From: Thermomicrobiales bacterium
Lineage (GTDB): Bacteria > Chloroflexota > Chloroflexia > Thermomicrobiales > UBA6265
Length of the DNA: 64,000 nucleotides
NCBI GenBank assembly: GCA_020432165.1
Contig: JAGQGU010000007.1
Location: 25,085 to 89,084, forward strand
Direction of reading: 5' to 3'
Positions 1-7,638 of the stretch are shown piece after piece. The notes under the pieces are model-generated. The model searched no databases. It was given only the letters and a program-made list of their open reading frames with translations, and had not been told where the DNA came from. The stretch's first letter is position 1. Each line of letters begins with the position of its first letter. Both the position numbers and the translations under genes were made by a program.

Positions 1-1
1 A

Positions 2-286
2 GATGTTATCGAGGTCGATAGCGAGATCGCTGGTTTTATTGATCTCACGAAGAACGACGATCATTGGTATGTCACAAATATCGTCATTGCTCCCGAGCAG
101 CAGCGGAAAGGCATCGGATCGGCGGTACTTCGGGATGTGATCGCGCAAGCACAGTCGGCGGGGATGCCGCTGCGGCTGCAGGTGATGAAGCTTAATCCCG
201 AAGCTCACGCCCTTTATGAACGCCTCGGGTTTGTGGTGAATGGTGAAATCGAAACGCACTTCAAGATGGAGTACGTCGGTCAGTAA
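2..286 (+). CDS. GNAT-family N-acetyltransferase, C-terminal part (truncated by window edge)
   Basis: The reading frame is open from base 2 to a TAA stop at 284-286 and gives 94 residues. It carries the acetyl-CoA binding motif A of GNAT acetyltransferases, seen as V-I-A-P-E-Q-Q-R-K-G-I-G-S, the Q/RxxGxG signature. After that come the L-Q-V-M-K-L-N-P-E-A strand and the A-L-Y-E-R-L-G-F ending typical of motif B. The family transfers an acetyl group from acetyl-CoA to an amine; the substrate cannot be told. The start lies upstream of the window. Confidence 0.85.
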   Translation, partial: DVIEVDSEIAGFIDLTKNDDHWYVTNIVIAPEQQRKGIGSAVLRDVIAQAQSAGMPLRLQVMKLNPEAHALYERLGFVVNGEIETHFKMEYVGQ

Positions 287-364
287 CCGATGATCGTTCG
301 ATCAGGTCAGCCTCACGGTAGCGTTCATCCAGACTTCACCGCCGGCACCCTCGAGACTACCGCG

Positions 365-1027
365 TCATTCCACAAGATCCGTTGAACGTGGTGGCATGAA
401 CGAGATGTGTTCAATCCACGGTGATGGATCGGTGCTCCAATCCAGAGCACGGATTTGCGCGAGCGATCGCCTACCGGTCACCACACGATTTGTCTCAAAT
501 GGCGAGATTCGGAGTTCACCCGCTGGTTCACCTTCGCCGAGCACCAAAGACTCGTCACCGAAATTCAGGCGTAATGCGGGCACATTGTGGGCAGCGAATC
601 CTCTGCCCACAATTGGACAGAAGAACTGGGCGGCGGCGATCAACGCGGGCGTATCCCGGTTATCGGTATTGCCCAAGGCACCGCGGACATCGAACTCATG
701 GGTGACGATGTCCGGGAGGAGAAAGGCTCCGTATTTCTGTGCTTTCTCGCCAGCGGCAGCGATGAGTTCGTCCCAGGTTTGTTTGATTGTGGCAAGATCA
801 CTGGAAGCATGACGGGCAACCTGAGCAGCGGTCCACTGTGGCTGACCAAGCTCGGCAGTGTTGCCATCGCGCAAGTCCTCAAACTCACCGACAAAATGGC
901 CGAGGATATCGCGCAATGTCCAATCCGGACAGGCGGGGATAACGGTGAACTGATTCTCTGCGGTGATCAGCGATGTGACCGTATCTTTGAAGACGAAATA
1001 GTGAGCCGATGCATCGAAATCTGACAT
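365..1027 (-). CDS. maleylpyruvate isomerase N-terminal / DinB-like fold protein
   Basis: This 220-residue protein starts at an ATG preceded by a strong AGGAGG six bases upstream. The N-terminal half has the pattern of the mycothiol-dependent maleylpyruvate isomerase domain: CPDWTLRDILGHFVGEFEDL around residues 33-52, then DIVTHEFDVRGALG around 105-118. The histidines in LGHF and THEFD are the usual metal-ligand positions of this DinB-related four-helix bundle. The family includes thiol-dependent S-transferases and isomerases, but most members have no known substrate. It is transcribed away from the GNAT gene and shows no obvious operon partner. Confidence 0.7.
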   Translation of the reverse strand: MSDFDASAHYFVFKDTVTSLITAENQFTVIPACPDWTLRDILGHFVGEFEDLRDGNTAELGQPQWTAAQVARHASSDLATIKQTWDELIAAAGEKAQKYGAFLLPDIVTHEFDVRGALGNTDNRDTPALIAAAQFFCPIVGRGFAAHNVPALRLNFGDESLVLGEGEPAGELRISPFETNRVVTGRRSLAQIRALDWSTDPSPWIEHISFMPPRSTDLVE

Positions 1028-1102
1028 GCTCTTCCTCCTGATCTCAACGATGTTCTGACGTCAGTGTGAATCGCGCAAAGAAGGTCAGCATCTTGGATCT
1101 TG

Positions 1103-1546
1103 CTATCCGAGATTCGGTCCTTCCACCACGTCTTCGGCGGCATCGTCGATCACATCGGCATCAGCGGATGATTCCGAGGATTCTTCGGCCATCGCGGCCG
1201 CATCGTCCGCAGCGGCGAGATCATTTCCACTGGTGTTATTGATCGTTACGGCATTACCGTTATCAGAAGTGATGGTTTCAGTAGAATCTTCATTAGCATC
1301 GAGATTGTTGATGTTCACATCACCTGCCATGTCATCCTCCTGCTTGCGAGCGCGGGCAGCCTTGCGTTCTGCAACCTCTTCCGGGGTCAGCGCTGCTTGC
1401 CTTTTCACGCCAATCTGGGCATCCTTACGATTTGCCCGTTTCCGCTTGTTCGCCTGATCGATCGTCCAGAGTGTGACGACCACGGCCACAATTAGCGGCA
1501 CGACAATCACCACGACAATCAAGAGAAACCATTCGAATGTTGTCAT
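1103..1546 (-). CDS. small single-pass membrane protein with acidic tail
   Basis: I do not recognise a family. The 147-residue product (from the ATG at 1546) has one hydrophobic segment right at the N terminus (about residues 5-29, EWFLLIVVVIVVPLIVAVVV). A short basic stretch rich in K and R follows, then a long low-complexity tail rich in D, E, A and N, with repeated NN/DN motifs. This suggests a membrane-anchored protein with a disordered cytoplasmic tail. An in-frame ATG at 1597 would add 17 residues, but neither start has a strong ribosome binding site. The hairpin array lies upstream of it. Confidence 0.5.
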   Translation of the reverse strand: MTTFEWFLLIVVVIVVPLIVAVVVTLWTIDQANKRKRANRKDAQIGVKRQAALTPEEVAERKAARARKQEDDMAGDVNINNLDANEDSTETITSDNGNAVTINNTSGNDLAAADDAAAMAEESSESSADADVIDDAAEDVVEGPNLG

Positions 1547-1650
1547 CGAGTGTAGAAACCTCTGGCTAAGCGAACGATAGTCTGGGCGAACCAGCATGGA
1601 TCAATGATAGCGTCTCGGGTGGGCGAAGATGGGTCCCAGGAATGCACGAT

Positions 1651-1819
1651 CGTTATTCCATTTTTCGACCAGAAATTGGAATAACGAACCAAGATTCCTC
1701 TCGCTATTCTAGTTAAGTGAAATAACGAGGTCTCCGGACGAGCGCTATTTCATTTTTCGTCTGAAAAATGAAATAGCGAACCAAAACCGCACGCGCTATT
1801 CCACTGCAGTGGAATAGCG
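1651..1819. repeat. array of four hairpins in a 36/26/36/26-base pattern with 15-base linkers
   Basis: Four inverted repeats lie at 1651-1686 (36 nt), 1702-1727 (26 nt), 1743-1778 (36 nt) and 1794-1819 (26 nt), separated by exactly 15 bases each time, so a 92-base unit occurs twice. All begin with CGYTATT and end with AATARCG. The third has a perfect 16-bp stem and the fourth is a perfect 26-base palindrome. Between hairpins 1 and 3 the stems differ at two positions, and both arms changed together (T-A to C-G at pair 3, C-G to T-A at pair 8). Hairpin 2 has C/A mismatches at those same two pairs. Three of the hairpins are followed by RACCAA within two bases. The function is unknown. Confidence 0.85.
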
Positions 1820-1895
1820 TGACCAAGCCCGGGGGATAAGGGCAGCAAGCTACCGCATTCGGCACCCCCGGCCTACGTATTGGGTTCAAGGATGT

Positions 1896-1933
1896 AAAAA
1901 AGCCCGCCTGGAACGACATTGTTCCAGGCGGGC
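1896..1933 (-). terminator. rho-independent terminator of the pdh operon
   Basis: A 13-bp perfect stem (1902-1914 with 1921-1933, loop of six) is followed on the minus strand by a run of six T (plus-strand A at 1896-1901). It sits 26 bases downstream of the pdhC stop, in the right orientation to end the pdhA-pdhB-pdhC transcript. Confidence 0.9.
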
Positions 1934-1959
1934 GGCAGAAATCAGGTTATAAGAAGATG

Positions 1960-3261
1960 TTACCCGACTGCGAGCAGGACCGGGTTCTCCAGGTACTGGC
2001 GGACTGTCTGCAGGAAGGATGCGACCTCAGCACCATCCAGCGCGCGGTGATCGGCGCTGAGGGTGATAGTCATCTTGTGGCCGATCTTGACCTTGCCATC
2101 ACGCACCACCGGCACTTCGGCCACCGAGCCAACCGCCAGAATGGCGACCTGTGGCGGATTGATGACGGCAATGAACTCATCGACATTGAACATACCAAGA
2201 TTGCTGATGGTGAAGGTACCGCCCTGATACTCCTCCAGCTTCAGACCGCCCTCGCGGGCGCGCTTGCCGAGATCCTTGGCCATCTTGCTGATGGTGCCCA
2301 GGCTCTTCTCGTTCGCGGACGGAATGAAGGGGGCGATCAAGCCACCGTCCATAGCAATGGCGATGTTGATATCGATCGATTCCTGCTGATAGAGCTCGCC
2401 ATCCACATAGCTGCGGTTGACATTCGGATGCTCTTCCAGCGCCTTGGCGGCGGCCTTTACGATAAGATCGTTGACGCTCACCTTAATGCCAGCGCTCTCC
2501 AGCTGAGCATTCACATCCTTACGGAAGTCGAGCGCAGCACTCATATCGATGCTGGCGCTGACATAGTAGTGCGGAATGAACGATTTGCTCTCGGTCATGC
2601 GGTCGCCAGTGACACGCTTGATCTTTGGCATGTCCACCCTGGTACCGGTGACGGCATAGGTCGGAGCAGCAATGCGCGTTACGGCCTCGGTCCCTGTGGT
2701 CGAAGGAGCAGCCGCAGATGCAGCAGCAGTCGGCAGGGCCTTCGAGCCGTCCAGATAGGGTTGAATATCCTTCTTGACGATACGACCATCCGGGCCAGAG
2801 CCACTTACGAGGCCAAGATCGAGTCCGGCATCCTCAGCGAGTCGTTTCACCAGCGGACTGGCGCGGAATTTCTCGTTACGCTCCACCGCTTCGGCGGCGG
2901 GTGTTTCACCGGCAACCACAGCGGCGGCCTCATCGGCTTCTTCGATCGGTTCACCCGAGACCAACTCAGCCACGACCTCTGCAGAAGCAGCGGCGGAAGC
3001 AGGCTTCTCGCCCTTGCCGATCTCATCCTGTGGACCAATAGTGGCCACAGCCTCACCGATCGGAACAACAGCCCCTTCATCGGCGAAGATGTTAGTGAGG
3101 AAGCCGCTCTCCTGCGCCTCCATCTCCAGCGTGATCTTGTCGGTTTCAATCTCAGCCAGGGCGTCGCCTTCAGCAACTTCATCACCAACGGCCTTCAGCC
3201 ATTTGATGAGAGTACCTTCCTCCATCGCGTCGCCCATTTTCGGCATGATAACTACAGCCAT
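1960..3261 (-). CDS. pdhC: dihydrolipoamide acyltransferase (E2) of pyruvate dehydrogenase complex
   Basis: E2 subunit that takes the acyl group from E1 on a swinging lipoyl arm and passes it to CoA. Of 433 residues, the first ~78 are a lipoyl domain with the lipoylated lysine in EIETDKITLEM. A linker rich in A, E and P follows, then a peripheral-subunit-binding domain (SPLVKRLAEDAGLDLGLV...GRIVKKDI, about 140-175). The C-terminal catalytic domain ends with ADHRALDGAEVASFL, which holds the catalytic His and Asp. The start lies four bases after the pdhB stop, with GGAG overlapping that stop. It is last in the operon. An E3 gene is not in the window. A branched-chain or acetoin substrate cannot be excluded. 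Confidence 0.93.
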   Translation of the reverse strand: MAVVIMPKMGDAMEEGTLIKWLKAVGDEVAEGDALAEIETDKITLEMEAQESGFLTNIFADEGAVVPIGEAVATIGPQDEIGKGEKPASAAASAEVVAELVSGEPIEEADEAAAVVAGETPAAEAVERNEKFRASPLVKRLAEDAGLDLGLVSGSGPDGRIVKKDIQPYLDGSKALPTAAASAAAPSTTGTEAVTRIAAPTYAVTGTRVDMPKIKRVTGDRMTESKSFIPHYYVSASIDMSAALDFRKDVNAQLESAGIKVSVNDLIVKAAAKALEEHPNVNRSYVDGELYQQESIDINIAIAMDGGLIAPFIPSANEKSLGTISKMAKDLGKRAREGGLKLEEYQGGTFTISNLGMFNVDEFIAVINPPQVAILAVGSVAEVPVVRDGKVKIGHKMTITLSADHRALDGAEVASFLQTVRQYLENPVLLAVG

Positions 3262-3265
3262 GGCG

Positions 3266-4249
3266 CTACTTCTCCAGATACAGCACGCGACGTGCGGCGC
3301 TTACGACGTGATCGATCGTCGGGAATCCGGCGATCTCCAGATTGCGGGCGTATGGTGCCGGCACTTCCGCACCGGAAACGCGCTCAACTGGCGCATCGAG
3401 ATAATCGAAGGCTTCGTGCTGCAGCACGGCACAGACTTCGGACGCGACGCTGAAGTAGCGCCACTGTTCCTGCACCACCACTGCTCGATTGGTCTTCTTC
3501 ACGGATTCGACAAAGGTCTCGGTATCAAGCGGGCGAATCGAGCGGAGATCGATAACCTCGGCGGAGATATCCTGCTCGGCAAGCTTGTCAGCCACTCTTA
3601 GCAGCAACGGTACCTGCCGACCGTAGGCAATGAGGGTAACATCGGTGCCCTCGCGCGCCACGCGCGCCTTGCCGAACGGCACAACCTCGTCGCCTTCCGG
3701 TACCTCACCCTTGGTGCCGTAGAGAGCGCCGGCTTCGAGGAAGATGACCGGATTAGGATTACGGATCGCCTCCAGCATCATGCCCTTCACATCGGCGGGC
3801 GTAGCCGGGCTGACAACCTTGAGGCCGGGGAAGTGACCGTAAAAGCCTTCCAGGCTATGCGTATGCTGGGCGGAAAGCTGAACACCACCACCATTGGGGC
3901 CACGCACCACCAGCGGCACATTGACCTGACCGCCACTGAAATAGTGCAGCTTGGCGGCGGTTTGAATAATCTGATCGGCGGCCAGGAACGAGAAGTTCCA
4001 GGTCATCATTTCGACGATCGGCTTGAGGCCAGACATCGCCATACCGATAGCGGCACCGGTGAAGCCGCCCTCGGCGATGGGTGTATCGATAACACGCTTG
4101 GGACCGAATTGATCGATGAGGCCGTTCGTCACCAGGTGAGTACCACCGTAGAGACCGATATCCTCACCCAGCAGCACGATCGATTCGTCGCGCTCCATCT
4201 CTTCAGCCATCGCACTGCGCAATGCATCACGATAGGTCATGACGGGCAT
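3266..4249 (-). CDS. pdhB: pyruvate dehydrogenase E1 component, beta subunit
   Basis: The 327-residue product has the usual length of E1-beta and its usual blocks: LLGEDIGLYGGTHLVTNGL near the N terminus, DTPIAEGGFTGAAIGMAMSGLKP, a QLSAQHTHSLEGFYGHFPGLKVV block with the conserved histidines, and DLRSIRPLDTETFVESVKKT in the C-terminal transketolase domain. With E1-alpha it forms the thiamine-diphosphate decarboxylase that feeds E2. The start has AAAGGA nine bases upstream. It sits between pdhA and pdhC, all on the minus strand. Confidence 0.94.
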   Translation of the reverse strand: MPVMTYRDALRSAMAEEMERDESIVLLGEDIGLYGGTHLVTNGLIDQFGPKRVIDTPIAEGGFTGAAIGMAMSGLKPIVEMMTWNFSFLAADQIIQTAAKLHYFSGGQVNVPLVVRGPNGGGVQLSAQHTHSLEGFYGHFPGLKVVSPATPADVKGMMLEAIRNPNPVIFLEAGALYGTKGEVPEGDEVVPFGKARVAREGTDVTLIAYGRQVPLLLRVADKLAEQDISAEVIDLRSIRPLDTETFVESVKKTNRAVVVQEQWRYFSVASEVCAVLQHEAFDYLDAPVERVSGAEVPAPYARNLEIAGFPTIDHVVSAARRVLYLEK

Positions 4250-4309
4250 GAGCTGAAATCCTTTCCTACAACACGGTGGCCTGTGGCCACACGCTGACTT
4301 GCCAGGTGA

Positions 4310-5599
4310 TTAACCGGCCGGCTCCACATAGGTGTCGTCGGCATAGACATCCGTCAACAACTCGGACAAATCGGGATCCGGGCTTTCCTCGGCGAACTTG
4401 ACTGCCTCGTCGGCCTTGGCCTTGGCCTCGGCGCGAATGGCCTCGAGGCGATCCTCGGCGATACCCATTTCGATCAACTGACCGTGGAGCAACGGAATCG
4501 GATCCTTCTCACGCCACTTGGCCACTTCTTCCTTGGAGCGATACTGCTCCAGGAAATCGGCGGCACCGTGCGGCACGATGCGATAGCCAAAGGCCTCAAT
4601 CGCATAAGGCTTGCCGGTTTCGCGAACGCGCTCCTGCACCTGCTCGGCCACAGCGAGTGTGGCCTGCACATCCATGCCATCCACACGTTCCCATTCGATA
4701 CCGTAGCTCTCGAACTTGCGTCCGAGCTCGGTCATGGCGGTGGCGCGCTCGACCGAGGTGCCCATACCGTACTGATTGTTCTCAAGAATGAAGAGGGTGG
4801 GGCACATACCGGACTTGCCCCAGAGGCCGGCAAGATTGGCGGCTTCGTGGAAGGCACCATTATGGATGGAACCATCACCCAGGTAGGACTGCACCACGCC
4901 GTCCTTCCCCTGATAGCGCAAGCCGTAGGCATAGCCCGGAGCGAGCGGAATGTGACCGCCCACGATACCGTAGCCACCCAGCATGCCACCTTCCGCATGG
5001 AAGAGGTGCATGGAACCACCCTTACCCTTCACGATACCGGTGCCCTTGCCATAGAGCTCGGCCATAACATTGTTCGGGTGTGCTCCAAGCAGAAGCGCGT
5101 GAGCGTGAATGCGATAGGCAGCGATGGCAACATCGCCCTTCTCTGGCTTCATCGCGCCCAGGAATGCAGTACCGGTTGCCTCCTGGCCGCTATAAACGTG
5201 GAGGTAACCTCCGATTTTGCCCTGTCGAAATGCCTTGGTGGTGGCATCTTCAAACAGACGGATCTCCACCATTTTCTGGTAGTACCCGACGAGGGCTTCT
5301 GCGTCGTACGCCACGTGCGCTTGCCTTTCCGTTTGCGAATCGACGGGTGAGGGCGAATCCATTTCCGCCGCCTGCCGATCATCAGTGCTCGTATCGGGAA
5401 CGCTCGCCCGGGAGACCACAGCTTCCTCTATGGTTCCAAACGAGTGTGGTGCCGCCCCTGAAACAGAAGCTTCCCCGTGAGGCACCAGGCTCATATGGCT
5501 GATTGTACCGTATGGGACGCTCTTAACTCTCGTAGCCCTTCGTGCCACTTTCACAAGAATAATGAATACAACTGGGAGTAACAGGTACTGAAGCAGCAT
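4310..5599 (-). CDS. pdhA: pyruvate dehydrogenase E1 component, alpha subunit, with long N-terminal extension
   Basis: E1-alpha binds thiamine diphosphate and decarboxylates the 2-oxo acid. The catalytic part starts near residue 97 (LVGYYQKMVEIRLFEDATTK). It contains GGYLHVYSGQEATGT, the KGGSMHLF motif, and the TPP motif G-D-G-S-I-H-N-G-A with the later N-N-Q-Y-G-M-G-T. About 95 extra residues precede this core in the 429-residue frame. The first ~18 are strongly hydrophobic (LLQYLLLPVVFIILV), which is not normal for E1-alpha. Alternative starts are ATG at 5494 and 5362. The start at 5599 has AAGAAAGGG upstream; the other two have no good ribosome binding site. The core call is firm, the start is not. 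Confidence 0.92.
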   Translation of the reverse strand: MLLQYLLLPVVFIILVKVARRATRVKSVPYGTISHMSLVPHGEASVSGAAPHSFGTIEEAVVSRASVPDTSTDDRQAAEMDSPSPVDSQTERQAHVAYDAEALVGYYQKMVEIRLFEDATTKAFRQGKIGGYLHVYSGQEATGTAFLGAMKPEKGDVAIAAYRIHAHALLLGAHPNNVMAELYGKGTGIVKGKGGSMHLFHAEGGMLGGYGIVGGHIPLAPGYAYGLRYQGKDGVVQSYLGDGSIHNGAFHEAANLAGLWGKSGMCPTLFILENNQYGMGTSVERATAMTELGRKFESYGIEWERVDGMDVQATLAVAEQVQERVRETGKPYAIEAFGYRIVPHGAADFLEQYRSKEEVAKWREKDPIPLLHGQLIEMGIAEDRLEAIRAEAKAKADEAVKFAEESPDPDLSELLTDVYADDTYVEPAG

Positions 5600-5887
5600 G
5601 GAAAGACCCTTTCTTTACTTATGTAGCCAATGTGACGTATGAGGCAAGAAAACGTGCCATGTTGCAAACGCGAAACAGATTGATGACTGTCATGATTATG
5701 CCGGAATTCCCCGACGATTGCCGGGGTAATCACGAAATTTCTCCCACGACCTTCCAAAAAGAAGATACTGACATTGAATCTGGATGCATCGTATCAGTAA
5801 TCGCCTGGTTGACCAGGTCACTCGTCATAACGCACCATTAGAGGGACGTGACAGCATCACGTGTATGACTATCGAGGAGGTGTCACC

Positions 5888-6319
5888 ATGGCATCATCAC
5901 CATCTGCATATTGGTCGCAAAGCAATAGCCGTTCCTGGGTTCTGCGCATTATCTGGTTTGTGCTGGTTGGCTGGTGGCTATCCGGCATCTTCATGGTGAT
6001 CGGCTTGGTGGGGTTGGCCAGCATCGTCTTTGCGCCTATCGGATTCTGGTTCATCAATCGGGTGCCGTGGGCGCAAACATTACGGCAACGCAGCACGCAA
6101 TTCAGCTACGTGGAGTACAACGGCAGCTTCGTTGTCCAAGAGCACAAGGCGCAGCAGTATCCGTGGATCATCCGATTGATCTATCTGCCATTTGGGCTTG
6201 TGTTGGGTGTCATTTGGTTGAGCATCGCGTGGTCTATTAGCCTGCCGATCATCGGATTACCGATTTCGGTGTGGATGGTTGATCGCGCCCCTACGATCAT
6301 CACGCTGGAGCGGTTCTAG
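5888..6319 (+). CDS. YccF-like inner membrane protein
   Basis: A 143-residue membrane protein. It carries two copies of a YccF/DUF307-like pattern, each a tryptophan-rich helix pair ending in a proline turn: RIIWFVLVGWWLSGIFMVIGL...FAPIGFWFINRVP and LIYLPFGLVLGVIWLSIAW...IGLPISVWMVDRAP. The start at 5888 is preferred because GAGGAGGTG lies six bases before it; the upstream in-frame ATG at 5861 has none. Its role is unknown. It converges with the next gene across a hairpin terminator. The 288 bases upstream hold no gene I can support. Confidence 0.65.
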   Translation: MASSPSAYWSQSNSRSWVLRIIWFVLVGWWLSGIFMVIGLVGLASIVFAPIGFWFINRVPWAQTLRQRSTQFSYVEYNGSFVVQEHKAQQYPWIIRLIYLPFGLVLGVIWLSIAWSISLPIIGLPISVWMVDRAPTIITLERF

Positions 6320-6327
6320 CATATCGA

Positions 6328-6349
6328 CGCCGAGCACTTCGGCTCGGCG
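6328..6349. terminator. hairpin between convergent genes, with CTACGT tail
   Basis: An 8-bp perfect GC-rich stem (6328-6335 with 6342-6349, loop of six) fills the gap between two convergent genes. It is followed directly by CTACGT, whose first three bases are the stop codon of the minus-strand gene. It has no T-run in either direction, so termination is inferred from position. The CTACGT tail links it to the dispersed palindromes described elsewhere. Confidence 0.6.
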
Positions 6350-6892
6350 CTACGTTGGTTCCACGGCGACATAGATGGCGCAGAGGCTGTCGCTGACATC
6401 CGGACCGAAATCGTAGAGTTCCACATCGCCGGTGTAGGTGCGTCGCCAGGGTAACGAGCCATCGGCGAAGAGGTTGATCAACCAGCTCCAGGCAGCCGGG
6501 ATGGTGGCGTGAAACGGCCCCGGCACCATCAGGCGGAGGAACTGTCCCGGTGGAATCTCCACAATACCGATATCCTCAGGCATCTCTACCGGGCTCTCAA
6601 TCCGTACACCCATGGTGTAGCGATAGAGCGGATCGGAAGAATCCAGATTGATGAAGTTCGTATAGGCACTGGCCATCTGCCCGGCCGGATGCGCATTCAT
6701 GGCAGTGAGATCGAGCGGCCGATCCATCATCTGATGAATCACCTTTGCGATGGGGCTGGTACCCGGCTCGGCGTTGTATTCGATGCTGTTGCTCGTATCC
6801 GCCTGATATCCCGCCACGAAGATGGAGACCGGAATATCGACGGGCGTGAGATCGTCTATATGGAAGATGGGTGCATTTCCGTTGGGTTGCAT
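6350..6892 (-). CDS. GyrI-like / AraC-type effector-binding domain protein
   Basis: A 180-residue protein made mostly of one GyrI-like small-molecule-binding domain. The pattern is YTMGVRIESPVEMPEDIG, then VEIPPGQFLRLMVPGP, then IPAAWSWLINLF, WRRTYTGDVELYDF and the final strand AIYVAVEP. Such domains bind hydrophobic or cationic ligands in transcription activators, and stand-alone copies may sequester or hydrolyse them. No DNA-binding domain is present. The start at 6892 has GGAGGAG four bases upstream. An upstream in-frame ATG at 6949 would run through a hairpin and is rejected. Confidence 0.72.
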   Translation of the reverse strand: MQPNGNAPIFHIDDLTPVDIPVSIFVAGYQADTSNSIEYNAEPGTSPIAKVIHQMMDRPLDLTAMNAHPAGQMASAYTNFINLDSSDPLYRYTMGVRIESPVEMPEDIGIVEIPPGQFLRLMVPGPFHATIPAAWSWLINLFADGSLPWRRTYTGDVELYDFGPDVSDSLCAIYVAVEPT

Positions 6893-6914
6893 GGTCTCCT
6901 CCGGAGAATTGCAA

Positions 6915-6942
6915 CCGGCCCGACGGATATCCATCGGGCCGG
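6915..6942 (-). terminator. hairpin in short gap between two minus-strand genes
   Basis: A 9-bp GC stem (6915-6923 with 6934-6942), extended inward by two more pairs past a mismatch, lies between the gene ending at 6959 and the one starting at 6892. It has no clear T-run, so it may be a weak terminator or an mRNA-stabilising loop. Confidence 0.5.
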
Positions 6943-6958
6943 CGGACATTGATATCGA

Positions 6959-7390
6959 TTACTCGGCGGTCTCTGTCGATTCAGCAGCAGCGGCCAATGC
7001 CGCGAGTTGCTCACTGAGCCGAAGTCCGCTCACACTGAGCGCATAACCAGCGGTCGGGCGCGCGGGTTTGCGTACCCATGGATGCGCCTTGCGAATCTCT
7101 TCGTAGCTCGGCAGTGCCTGGATGAAGCGATCGGGGTCAAGCACATCCTTGCCGGTAGCATCCCACACGTGCAGGATCTCTTCCGATGTCTTGTACTGCG
7201 TTGCGGGACGTGATGCACCCTCTGCCGGAATCTGTACCGGCAACTCACCCTTGCCCGGAATCAATGAGACATCCGGCAACTGACCTGGCTGCTGCGGGCT
7301 CTGGATTGCGCCCGGTGCCATCGGTGCGAAGCGACGACCTTCTGTGATGTGTTCGCCTGTTTGTGCGTATTTGCGGAATACGAAACCCAT
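6959..7390 (-). CDS. hypothetical protein
   Basis: I do not recognise a family. The 143-residue product begins MGFVFRKYAQTGEHITEGRRF. It has a proline- and glutamine-rich middle, then a more structured part (TSEEILHVWDATGKDVLDPDRFIQ, SYEEIRKAHPWV) and an alanine-rich C-terminal helix. No signal peptide or membrane segment is visible. The start at 7390 is chosen because GGGAGAG lies about nine bases upstream. It may be co-transcribed with the effector-binding gene that follows it. Confidence 0.5.
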   Translation of the reverse strand: MGFVFRKYAQTGEHITEGRRFAPMAPGAIQSPQQPGQLPDVSLIPGKGELPVQIPAEGASRPATQYKTSEEILHVWDATGKDVLDPDRFIQALPSYEEIRKAHPWVRKPARPTAGYALSVSGLRLSEQLAALAAAAESTETAE

Positions 7391-7638
7391 TGTGCCGATC
7401 TCTCCCTGACCACGCGGCTTTCCGTACGGACATTGTAGCATCGCGCGGTGAAGCACCGCAGCATGACGGTGGTTTTCAAATAGCCACGATTGCCGCAGGA
7501 TGATCTTTTGCGGACGAAGGATGTCCGGCGGACCGGTTAATGTGTCAACTATGTCTCCGGTACGGCGATAGTGACCTGAGGCCAGGGTTCAGAATTCGGG
7601 CACCGTACATAAAAAAATGCGATGCGACAGAGGATATC

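Noticed and set aside
1651..1819. Hairpin array as a CRISPR
   Set aside because: The repeats are palindromes of two lengths with 15-base linkers, not direct repeats with 30-base unique spacers, and no cas gene is present.
1957..3453. Long open frame antisense to pdhC/pdhB (498 codons)
   Set aside because: It mirrors the codon periodicity of the real E2 gene on the other strand, has no family signature, and its product text is low complexity in a shadow-like way.
5600..5887. Riboswitch or leader upstream of the pdh operon
   Set aside because: Only a 5-bp stem (5709-5726) is visible; no known riboswitch core or convincing promoter pair was found.
7520..7548. Promoter on the minus strand with TTGACA near 7543-7548
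   Set aside because: The -35 box is perfect, but nothing resembling a -10 box is 16-18 bases further.
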